From NCBI RefSeq assembly GCF_021390435.2, contig NZ_JAJVCN010000001.1, positions 372,001 through 436,000 of the forward strand: DNA of 64,000 nt, in the 5' to 3' direction. The notes under the pieces are model-generated. The model was not told the origin of the DNA. It ran no database searches and saw only the letters and a list, made by a program, of their open reading frames with translations. A program made the translations under genes and the position numbers. The DNA comes from Kibdelosporangium philippinense (GTDB taxonomy: Bacteria; Actinomycetota; Actinomycetes; Mycobacteriales; Pseudonocardiaceae). Shown here one piece after another: positions 8,312-17,139 of the stretch (the stretch's first letter is position 1; each line of letters starts with the position of its first letter).

Positions 8312-9016
8312 ATGGGACCGCAGGAACTCGTTGGCAGCGACGTGTACGACACCACGGGCGAGCGCGTCGGCCGGGTCGCGACGGTGTACGTGAGCGAGGA
8401 ATCGCAGCAGCCGGAGTGGGTTACGGTCCACACTGGCCTGTTTGGTCACAAGGAAAGCTTCGTCCCGCTGATGGGTGCGACATCAGGGAACGACGGCCTG
8501 CACGTCAACTGGGGCAAGGACAAGATCAAAGATGCCCCGCGGATAGAAGCGGACGGAAGGCTGTCGCCAAAGGAAAGCATGGGTTTGTACGAGTACTACG
8601 GCATGCCCACGCAGCGAACCGGCGAGAACGCTCCGCGCCAGGGCGAGCAGGTGATGACCCGGTCGGAAGAGCAGTTGAACGTCGGCACACAGCGGGTCGA
8701 GTCAGGCCGGGTGCGGCTGCGCAAGCACGTGGTGACCGAGGAGCAGCAGGTCACGGTACCCGTGTCGCACGAAGAGATCAGGATCGAGCGCGAACCGGTC
8801 GACGCCAGCCACGCGGGCAAGGCCAAAATCTCCGAAGAAGAACAGGAAGTCGTGCTGCACGCGGAGAAACCGGTGGTGGCGAAGGAAGCGGTGCCGGTGG
8901 AGCAGGTCCGGATGAGGACCGAGGAAGTGACCGAGCAGCAACAGATCCGCGAGAAGGTCCGCAAGGAGCGGATAGACGTGGACAACGACGCGAAACGCCG
9001 CGACACGAAGCGCTGA
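8312..9016 (+). CDS. PRC-barrel and DUF2382 (YsnF/AvaK) domain protein
   Basis: A 234-aa protein. The N-terminal PRC-barrel (about residues 1-85, from ELVGSDVYDTTGERVG) is joined by a linker to a DUF2382/YsnF-type domain (about 110-234) rich in charged residues, with VRLRKHVVTEEQQVTVPVSH, EEIRIEREPV and a repeat of similar strands. Such proteins are often linked to stress responses in actinomycetes and cyanobacteria, but the biochemical role is unknown. ATG 8312 is chosen for the GGAAGGTGAAGG before it; the open frame reaches back to 8153, but that extension reads through the hairpin and hydrophobic non-conserved sequence. Confidence 0.8.
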   Translation: MGPQELVGSDVYDTTGERVGRVATVYVSEESQQPEWVTVHTGLFGHKESFVPLMGATSGNDGLHVNWGKDKIKDAPRIEADGRLSPKESMGLYEYYGMPTQRTGENAPRQGEQVMTRSEEQLNVGTQRVESGRVRLRKHVVTEEQQVTVPVSHEEIRIEREPVDASHAGKAKISEEEQEVVLHAEKPVVAKEAVPVEQVRMRTEEVTEQQQIREKVRKERIDVDNDAKRRDTKR

Positions 9017-9028
9017 CCCAACCCAGCC

Positions 9029-9094
9029 GTGTCCACCGTTCCAGCACAGTGTGTCCACCGTTCCGACACAATGAAATGCACGTTCCAGAACCAT
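9029..9094. repeat. 22-bp tandem repeat, three units, orientation A
   Basis: Three 22-base units in tandem at 9029, 9051 and 9073. The first two start GTGTCCACCGTTCC; the third is a variant starting GAAATGCACGTTCC. They are the reverse complement of the larger array at 9198-9372, so the two blocks face each other across about 100 bases. The 3' flank of the DUF2382 gene ends just before them. Confidence 0.75.
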
Positions 9095-9197
9095 GAAATG
9101 CCTGCTCGGCCGCATGGTTGGCCCGTTGCGCCACCATGGATTCGCAGCCTGGGTGCTCCGCCGCAGATGCCGAGTGGTGGACGCGGGGTCAGGCAAA

Positions 9198-9372
9198 GGT
9201 GGACACGGTGTGCTGGAACGGTGGACACGGTGTGTCGGAACGGTGGACACGGTGTGTCGGAATGGTGGACACGGTGTGCCGGAACGGTGGACACGGTGTG
9301 CTGGAAGGTGCATTTCTGTGTGTCGGAGTGGTGGACACGGTGTGTTGGAGTGGTGGACACGGCGGGTGGAGT
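9198..9372. repeat. 22-bp tandem repeat array, about eight units, orientation B
   Basis: Units begin at 9198, 9220, 9242, 9264, 9286, 9307, 9330 and 9352, with the consensus GGTGGACACGGTGTG followed by a variable YYGGARY. The sixth unit (9307) has the variant core GGTGCATTTC, the complement of the GAAATGCAC variant in the block at 9073. A G-rich tract (GGTGGGGGTGGGGGTTGGGG) follows. Units adjoin directly with no unique spacers, so this is not a CRISPR array. It lies upstream of the ABC importer operon. Confidence 0.8.
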
Positions 9373-9444
9373 GGTGGGGGTGGGGGTTGGGGTGGTGATA
9401 TGTCGCTTATTGCAAATGACTGGTTACTAGGCTGAGATGGCCGT

Positions 9445-11013
9445 ATGCGAACGGTCATCGGGTTGGTCTTGCTTGGTGCGCTGGTGGGGACGGGGTGCTC
9501 GGTTGCTCGGCAGGGGCCGGCTGGGCCGCCTTCCATTGTCATCGGTGCAGGTCAGGAGCCGGACAACCTCAACCCGATCCTGGGATACGCGCCCGATGGC
9601 GCCGCCAAGATCTTCGATGGCCTCCTCGACAGGGACGCCAAGCTCAAACTGACGCCAGGCCTGGCCGTCGAGCTCCCCGAAACATCGGCGGACGGCCTGA
9701 CATGGACGGCGAAACTCCGGCAAGGAGTCAAGTTCTCCGACGGCGCACCGTTGTCCGCGCAAGACGTGGCGTTCACCTACAAGTCGGTCCTCGACCCCAA
9801 GGTCAACTCGACCATCGCCTCCCGTTACGACGCCCTCGCCGATGTCCAGGCAACCGACGACAGCACAGTCGTCTTCAAACTGAAGTACCCCTATGCGCCC
9901 TTCGACCAGACGTTGACCCTGGGCATCGTGCCGCGTAAGGCTTTTGATGGCGTGGACATCAATGCGGCGCCGTTCAACACCGCTCCCATCGGGACCGGTC
10001 CGTACACGGTGAACCAGTGGCGCAAGGGCGACCGGATGGTCCTCAAGGCCAACGAAACCCACTGGGACACCAAACCGAACATCAAGACCGTCACCTTCGT
10101 CTACATCACCGACGACAACGCGCGCGCAACCCGCATGGCCTCCGGCGAGTTCGACGCCACCGTCCTGCCGCCGAGGTTGGCGCAGACCTATCGGGACAAG
10201 GCCGGGTACAAGATCGTGCAGAACCCGTCCGCGGATTACCGGGGGCTGGGGATTCCGTCGGAGTTGCCGTTCACGAAGGACCCGAACGTCCGCGTCGCCA
10301 TCAACACCGGCATCAACCGGCAGGCGATGATCGACACCGTCCTCGCGGGCGCCGGAAAGCCCGCCGCCACACCGATCTCGCCATACCTCGCCGAATGGTA
10401 CGACCCGGCAGCCAAGTTCGACTTCGACCCGCAGAAAGCTGGCGCGATACTGGACCTGGCCGGGTGGGTAATCGGATCGGACGGCAAGCGCGCCAAGGAC
10501 GGCCAGCCCGCACGGCTGCCGATCCTGTACCCGGCCGAGGACTCGCTGCGCAAAGACCTCGCGCTCGCGGTCGGCAGTGACCTGGCCAAGCTTGGAATCG
10601 ACGCACCCGTCGAAGCGACCACGTTCGAGCTGATGTTGCAACGCCAGAAGGAAACCGCGGCTATCTGGGGCGGCGGCGACCCCTATGACCCGGACACGGC
10701 GGCCTACACCCTGCTGCACTCGCGCTACAGTGGACAGTCCGGCTATGTCAACATGACGCTATATAAGAACTCTCAGGTGGACACGGCTCTCGACGAAGCC
10801 CGGAAGAACCTGGATCGCGCTGCCCGCAAGCAGGCGTACAAGGACTTCCAGAAGGCGTTCGTCGCGGATCCTGGCTGGGCGTTCCTGGTTTTCCTCGACC
10901 ACACGTATGTCATGCGGGACAAGTGGACCGGGCTCGAAGAGCAGGTCGAACCGCATGACCACGGCATGGTTCACGCGGTCTGGTGGAACATTGAACACTG
11001 GTCACCGAAATGA
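9445..11013 (+). CDS. ABC importer substrate-binding lipoprotein (SBP_bac_5)
   Basis: A 522-aa solute-binding protein of the family 5 (oligopeptide, dipeptide, nickel) type. The signal peptide ends in a lipobox LVGTGC, so the mature protein is a lipoprotein anchored by Cys18. Family landmarks include DNLNPILGYAPDGAAKIFDG near the N-terminus, LTWTAKLRQGVKFSDGAPLSAQDVAFTY near residue 90, and a late AIWGGGDPYDP segment. It is the first gene of an importer operon with two permeases and two ATPases, overlapping the first permease by four bases (ATGA). The ligand could be a peptide, a metal chelate or a sugar; the sequence does not decide. Confidence 0.9.
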   Translation: MRTVIGLVLLGALVGTGCSVARQGPAGPPSIVIGAGQEPDNLNPILGYAPDGAAKIFDGLLDRDAKLKLTPGLAVELPETSADGLTWTAKLRQGVKFSDGAPLSAQDVAFTYKSVLDPKVNSTIASRYDALADVQATDDSTVVFKLKYPYAPFDQTLTLGIVPRKAFDGVDINAAPFNTAPIGTGPYTVNQWRKGDRMVLKANETHWDTKPNIKTVTFVYITDDNARATRMASGEFDATVLPPRLAQTYRDKAGYKIVQNPSADYRGLGIPSELPFTKDPNVRVAINTGINRQAMIDTVLAGAGKPAATPISPYLAEWYDPAAKFDFDPQKAGAILDLAGWVIGSDGKRAKDGQPARLPILYPAEDSLRKDLALAVGSDLAKLGIDAPVEATTFELMLQRQKETAAIWGGGDPYDPDTAAYTLLHSRYSGQSGYVNMTLYKNSQVDTALDEARKNLDRAARKQAYKDFQKAFVADPGWAFLVFLDHTYVMRDKWTGLEEQVEPHDHGMVHAVWWNIEHWSPK

Positions 11014-11984
11014 AAACCGGCATGGGCAAGCTGGTTCTGAGGCGCCTTTTGTTCGCTGTCCCGGTTCTGTTGATCGTCAGCTTCGGGCTGTTCCTGCTGG
11101 CCAAGGCGTCGCCGTTCGACCCGGTCGAGCGGTATTTCGGGGTACGGATCATCGGCGCCGACCCCGAGCGGGTCGCGCAGATCCGGGAGAACTGGGGCGT
11201 CGACAAACCTGTTGTCGAGCAGTACACGGCCTGGCTCGGCAACGCGATCACCGGCGACTTCGGCGACTCCTTGTCCTTGCAGCAACCTGTTTCCCAGGTG
11301 ATCGGTGACCGTCTTGGCTGGTCAACGCTGCTCTTAGCGGTCGGGTTCGGGATGGCCCTCGTGCTCGGGCTGGTCCTGGGAACGCTCGCCGCGTGGCGGC
11401 AGGGCGGCTGGCTGGACCGGGCGATCACGTCCGGCTCCTACGTCCTGGAAGCCGCGCCGGTCTTCTGGCTCGGTCTCGGCGCGTTGTTCATCTTCGCCCA
11501 GCAACTGCAGTGGTTACCGGGCGGTGGACTCACCGACGGCGACCAAGCGCTTGATCTCGGCCAGTTGGTCCGGCACATCATCCTTCCTGCCGCGGTACTG
11601 GCCATCTCGCAGGCGCCGTGGTTCGCGTTGTTCATCCGGCAGAACCTGATGGAATCGTTGACGCAGGATTACGTGATCGGCGCGCGGGCGCGAGGATTGC
11701 CTGACCGGACCGTGGTTCTCGGGCACGCGCTGCGCACATCGCTGTTGCCATTCCTGACCTTGCTTGGCTCACGGTTGCCGGAACTGATCAGTGGCGCCTT
11801 GTTGGTGGAGACGGTGTTCTCGTGGCCGGGGATCGCGAAGGCCACTGTGGACGCTGCGTTGAACGTCGACTTCGCGTTGCTCGGCGCGCTGACACTGCTT
11901 GCCACTGCGGCGGTGTTGCTGGGCAATCTGATCGCTGACGTGCTCTACGCGTTGACTGACCCGAGGGTGGGGTTCGATGGTTGA
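11010..11984 (+). CDS. ABC importer permease, DppB/OppB type
   Basis: A 324-aa inner-membrane permease with six predicted membrane segments. The first is LLFAVPVLLIVSFGLFLL near residue 12, and the EAA coupling loop is seen as GARARGLPDRTVVLGHALR near 225. It pairs with the DppC-type permease that follows (8-base overlap) to form the channel, and with the two ATPases downstream. The N-terminal extracytoplasmic loop carries DPVERYFG rather than the longer loop of classical OppB. Confidence 0.9.
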   Translation: MKTGMGKLVLRRLLFAVPVLLIVSFGLFLLAKASPFDPVERYFGVRIIGADPERVAQIRENWGVDKPVVEQYTAWLGNAITGDFGDSLSLQQPVSQVIGDRLGWSTLLLAVGFGMALVLGLVLGTLAAWRQGGWLDRAITSGSYVLEAAPVFWLGLGALFIFAQQLQWLPGGGLTDGDQALDLGQLVRHIILPAAVLAISQAPWFALFIRQNLMESLTQDYVIGARARGLPDRTVVLGHALRTSLLPFLTLLGSRLPELISGALLVETVFSWPGIAKATVDAALNVDFALLGALTLLATAAVLLGNLIADVLYALTDPRVGFDG

Positions 11985-12861
11985 CACTTCATGGCGCCGG
12001 GTTACGCGATCACGCGTCGCGGTCGCCGCGGCGCCGAAATCGCCACGCGTTCGGCTGCTGTCGTCGACCATCATCCTTGGCGTCCTGGCCATCACGGTCA
12101 TTGTGGTGCCGTTGGTGGTCAACCTGAACGAGCAGTTCGTCGATCTGGCCATCGCCAACCAGGCACCGAGTTTCGCGCACCCGTTCGGCACCGACGAAAT
12201 GGGCCGGGACGTGTTGCTGCGCGTGATCTACGGACTGCGCGTCTCGTTGATGGTCGGCATCGTGGCCGCGTTGGTGTCGACGGTCCTGGGCACGTTGATC
12301 GGCGCGCTTGCCGGGGCTGCGGGCGGCTGGGTGGATCGGCTGCTGATGCGATTGGTCGACACGGTCGCGTCCGTGCCGCACCTGTTGCTAGGCATAGTGA
12401 TCGTCGCAGTGCTTGGTCCGAGCCTGACGTCCGTTATCATCTCAATTGGACTGACGCACTGGCTTTCGTCGGCACGAATCGTGCGATCGGAGATCCTTTC
12501 GTTGCGCGGCAGGCCGTTCATCGACGCCGCGATCGCCGGAGGATCGTCACGGCTGCGCGTGATGGGCAAGCATCTGCTGCCTAACGTGGCTCCGCAGGTT
12601 CTGCTGGCCACGACATTGATGATCCCGCATGCGGTGTGGCACGAGACCGCGTTGTCCTTCCTCGGCCTTGGCATGCCGCCGCATATGGCCAGCATTGGCA
12701 ATATGATCAACGATGCCAAGCGGTCGTTGCTGACCGGCGGCTGGTGGATGTCCTTGGCGCCAGGGCTGATTCTGGTGATCGCGACGCTGGCGATCTCAGG
12801 GCTCAGCGGCGTGTGGCGGGACCGGCTCAACCCTCGGCGTCGCTCGGAGTTGTCATGGTAG
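11977..12861 (+). CDS. ABC importer permease, DppC/OppC type
   Basis: A 294-aa second permease with an N-terminal cytoplasmic tail, a first membrane segment near residues 32-52, the family hallmark FAHPFGTDEMGRDVLLRVIYG near 65-85, and an EAA-like loop in GGSSRLRVMGKHLLPN near 190. It overlaps the first permease gene by 8 bases and the first ATPase gene by 7 bases, indicating one tightly coupled operon. Confidence 0.9.
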   Translation: MVDTSWRRVTRSRVAVAAAPKSPRVRLLSSTIILGVLAITVIVVPLVVNLNEQFVDLAIANQAPSFAHPFGTDEMGRDVLLRVIYGLRVSLMVGIVAALVSTVLGTLIGALAGAAGGWVDRLLMRLVDTVASVPHLLLGIVIVAVLGPSLTSVIISIGLTHWLSSARIVRSEILSLRGRPFIDAAIAGGSSRLRVMGKHLLPNVAPQVLLATTLMIPHAVWHETALSFLGLGMPPHMASIGNMINDAKRSLLTGGWWMSLAPGLILVIATLAISGLSGVWRDRLNPRRRSELSW

Positions 12862-13775
12862 ATCTGGTCGTCGACTCGCTTTCGGTCCGGTTCACGTTGC
12901 CGGAGGCCAAGGTTTCCGCGGTCAGCGATGTGTCGTTTTCCATCTCTCCCGGCGAATGCGTGGCATTCGTCGGCGAAAGTGGGTGCGGCAAGTCGGTGCT
13001 GGCGAGTGCGCTGCTCGGGTTCCTGCCTGGGAATGCGGAGGTCGCCGGGAGCGCGATGCTCGGCTGCATCGACCTGTTGTCCGCGCCTGATCATGTGCTG
13101 AGCCAGCAGGTCCGTGGCAGGCAGATCGGGCTTGTGCCACAGAGCCCGGCCGCGCATCTCACGCCCGTCCGTACGGCCCGTGCGCAACTGGATGAGGCGC
13201 TGCGTTTCCTGCATCCGGCGGCGTCGCGGCCGTCCGCGGATTCCATTGCGGCTCGCGCCGGTCTCAAACCCGCTGATTTGGACTTGTATCCGCACCAGCT
13301 GTCCGGTGGCATGGCGCAACGGGTGGCTACCGCGTTGGCCTTGGCTGGCGATCCGTGGTTGATCATCGCTGACGAGCCAACGACCGGCCTGGACAGGGCT
13401 TTGGTCGACGCCTTGGTGGCCGAATTGCGTGCGCTTGTGGCCGACGGCCGGGCCGTTCTGCTCATCACGCACGACTTGGCGGCTGCCCGGCGCGTGGCCG
13501 ACCGGATCGCCGTGATGTACGCCGGTCGTTTCATTGAGGTCGGGCCAGCCTCGGAAGTCCTTGACGCACCACGCCATCCGTACGCCCGAGGCCTGGTCGA
13601 TTCCTTGCCTGACCGGGCTTTCACACCGATCCCAGGACTGCCGCCTGTGCTTACCGACTTGCCGCCTGGCTGCGCGTTCACCCCTCGATGTGACCGCGTG
13701 ACCGACGAATGCGCCGACCGTCCACAGTTGACCGGAGTCAACGGTCACCTCGTCGCGTGTCACCAGCCATGCTGA
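12855..13775 (+). CDS. ABC importer ATPase, DppD/OppD type
   Basis: A 306-aa ATP-binding subunit. Walker A is GESGCGKS near residue 40, the signature is LSGGMAQR near 155, Walker B is LIIADEPTTGLD near 175, and the switch histidine lies in LLITHDL near 208. The C-terminal oligopeptide-transporter extension is present, including GCAFTPRCDRVTDEC with the cysteine pattern common in this family. The start at 12855 overlaps the permease stop; the frame is open further upstream only as a shadow of the permease. Confidence 0.9.
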   Translation: MVDLVVDSLSVRFTLPEAKVSAVSDVSFSISPGECVAFVGESGCGKSVLASALLGFLPGNAEVAGSAMLGCIDLLSAPDHVLSQQVRGRQIGLVPQSPAAHLTPVRTARAQLDEALRFLHPAASRPSADSIAARAGLKPADLDLYPHQLSGGMAQRVATALALAGDPWLIIADEPTTGLDRALVDALVAELRALVADGRAVLLITHDLAAARRVADRIAVMYAGRFIEVGPASEVLDAPRHPYARGLVDSLPDRAFTPIPGLPPVLTDLPPGCAFTPRCDRVTDECADRPQLTGVNGHLVACHQPC

Positions 13776-14404
13776 GCGCCACGGCCATCACCGCCGGTTA
13801 TCGCCCTCGCCAGCCGGTGATCGCGGACATTTCGCTGGCAATCTCGCCGGGTGCGACCATTGGTCTCGCTGGGCCGAGCGGTAGCGGCAAATCCACTCTG
13901 GCCAGGGTGGTGTCGTTGCTGCACAAGCCTTTCTCGGGAACTGTGACCATTGATGGGTCTGTGGTTGACGGGTTTCGGTATCGCGCGCCACGGGAGTTCC
14001 GGACTCGGATAGGCGTGTTGTTCCAGCAGCCTCGGTTGTCCGTCGATCCACGGATGACATTGCGGCAAGTCATCGCCGAGCCTTCTCGTGCCAACGGCAA
14101 ACCCGATCGGGTGGACGAACTCGCAGACTTTGTGGCGCTGACTCCGGATTTGCTGAACCGGCGTGCCCACGAGGTCAGTGACGGGCAACTGCAGCGCGCT
14201 TGTTTGGCGCGTGCTTTGGCTTTGCGGCCAGCATATCTCGTCTGTGACGAGATGACCACGATGCTCGACGCGTCGACAACGGCAGCGTTGGTCGCGGTGA
14301 TTCGGGACTATCAAAAGGATTCAGCGGCTGGTGTGCTGGCGATCTCGCATGACATGCGGCTGCTTGATCGTTGGGCGGATGAAGTCAGGCAGCTGAATCC
14401 GTAA
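13769..14404 (+). CDS. ABC importer ATPase, DppF/OppF type, short with degenerate signature
   Basis: A 211-aa ATPase subunit, shorter than the usual 260-330 aa because it lacks the C-terminal oligopeptide extension. Walker A is GPSGSGKST near residue 35. The ABC signature is VSDGQLQR instead of LSGGQ, and Walker B reads YLVCDEMTTMLD instead of the usual DEPTSALD; the catalytic Glu is kept. The H-loop is AISHDM. ABC importers of this kind often have one degenerate site, so it can still be functional. It overlaps the previous gene by 7 bases. Confidence 0.85.
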   Translation: MLSATAITAGYRPRQPVIADISLAISPGATIGLAGPSGSGKSTLARVVSLLHKPFSGTVTIDGSVVDGFRYRAPREFRTRIGVLFQQPRLSVDPRMTLRQVIAEPSRANGKPDRVDELADFVALTPDLLNRRAHEVSDGQLQRACLARALALRPAYLVCDEMTTMLDASTTAALVAVIRDYQKDSAAGVLAISHDMRLLDRWADEVRQLNP

Positions 14405-14413
14405 TGTGGATTC

Positions 14414-15520
14414 ATGCGCTTGCTGTTCGTCACGCTGACGGGTCAAGGCCATATCACTCCGACGTTGCCGCTTGTCACTGAGCTCGTCCGGCGCGGCCAC
14501 CAGGTCGAATATGCGACGGAAGAGCCCGTCGGTGCCGGTTCCACGCACGTTCAACTGCCGAAGATGCAGCCGGATTTCCCGGTGGGCGACAACATCCTGG
14601 CTGCGTGGCTGAAGCATTTCTTCACTTCGCTGAGCCGGACGTATCCGATCCTGCTGGACCACTGCACGAACCGGAGACCGGACGCGATCATCTACGACAC
14701 GACCAACTGGCCCGCCCGGTTGGTCGCCGAGAAACTCGGCATTCCGGCCGTGCGGACCGTCCCGCACTTCGCTGCCAACGATGCGTTTCCGTTGCATGAA
14801 ACAATGATCACGGGCCTGGACACCACGGAAATCGAAGCCATGTGTGACCGGTTCTCGGCCGAACACGGTGTGCCGCTTGACTTCGCAGGCACGTGGGAGG
14901 TTCCGCAGCGGCTGAACCTCGTGTTCCTACCACGCGATTTCCAGCCTGCCGTCGACTCGTTCGACGACAGGTTCCGGTTCATCGGACCGCTTCTCGGTGA
15001 TCGTGCTCAGGAAGAGTGGGCGCCACGCGGGAAACCGTTGCTGTACATCTCACTTGGCTCGGTGTTCACCGATATCGCCTTCTACCGAAGGTGCATCGAG
15101 ATGTTCGGGGACACCGATTGGCACGTGGCGATGACCGTCGGCGACGCGGAACTTGGCGCTGTTCCGTCGAATTTCGACATCCGGCCACGGTTTCCGCAGG
15201 TCGCGGTGCTCAAGCAGGCCAGCGCGTTCGTCACGCATGGCGGCATGAACTCGGTGATGGAGGCCCTGAGCCACGCGGTGCCACTGGTCGTGGTGCCGAT
15301 GACACCCGAGCAGAAGTCGAACGCGGACCGAGTGGTCGAAATGGGCCTGGGAGCACAGCGCGGCAACGACCTGAAGGCCGCAGTGGCCAAGGTGAGCACA
15401 GACCCAGACGTCCGCGCGAATCTGGACCGGATGCGAGCGGTGATAGCCAAAAGCGGAGGGGCCGTAAGAGGCGCTGACGAGATCGAAAGCTACCTCAAAA
15501 CCCCAGGTCATCCGTCGTGA
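14414..15520 (+). CDS. GT1-family (macrolide-type) glycosyltransferase
   Basis: A 368-aa GT-B fold glycosyltransferase of the MGT/UGT type. The N-terminus MRLLFVTLTGQGHITPTLPL contains the family's conserved Gly-His, and the sugar-nucleotide binding region near 270 reads FVTHGGMNSVMEALSHAVP, followed by VVPMTPEQKSNADRVVEMGLG. It is slightly shorter than typical macrolide glucosyltransferases (about 400 aa). It follows the importer operon by only 9 bases and may be cotranscribed. It could inactivate a small hydrophobic acceptor such as a macrolide, or decorate a metabolite; the acceptor is unknown. Confidence 0.85.
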   Translation: MRLLFVTLTGQGHITPTLPLVTELVRRGHQVEYATEEPVGAGSTHVQLPKMQPDFPVGDNILAAWLKHFFTSLSRTYPILLDHCTNRRPDAIIYDTTNWPARLVAEKLGIPAVRTVPHFAANDAFPLHETMITGLDTTEIEAMCDRFSAEHGVPLDFAGTWEVPQRLNLVFLPRDFQPAVDSFDDRFRFIGPLLGDRAQEEWAPRGKPLLYISLGSVFTDIAFYRRCIEMFGDTDWHVAMTVGDAELGAVPSNFDIRPRFPQVAVLKQASAFVTHGGMNSVMEALSHAVPLVVVPMTPEQKSNADRVVEMGLGAQRGNDLKAAVAKVSTDPDVRANLDRMRAVIAKSGGAVRGADEIESYLKTPGHPS

Positions 15521-15557
15521 GTGGTTAGCCGTGTTCTAACCTTGCTAACCACTCACG
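15516..15557. terminator. Shared hairpin terminator between glycosyltransferase and guaB
   Basis: Perfect 13-base arms CGTGAGTGGTTAG / CTAACCACTCACG at 15516-15528 and 15545-15557 around a 16-base loop. It sits between two convergent genes, and the glycosyltransferase stop codon is inside the left arm. No long T tract on either side. Most likely a bidirectional terminator. Confidence 0.7.
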
Positions 15558-15564
15558 AGGGGGA

Positions 15565-17088
<1,524 letters not shown>

Positions 17089-17139
17089 TCAGGACGGTGA
17101 CCCCCATCTTAGCCGCCACGCAGAGCAACCAAGAAAGTG

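Noticed and set aside
8596..9360. Minus- and plus-strand proteins read through the 22-bp repeats
   Set aside because: The reading consists of the repeat translated in successive frames; a period of 22 cannot keep a protein repeat, and no ribosome-binding site is present.
9029..9372. CRISPR array
   Set aside because: The units adjoin directly, with no unique spacers, and no cas genes are nearby.
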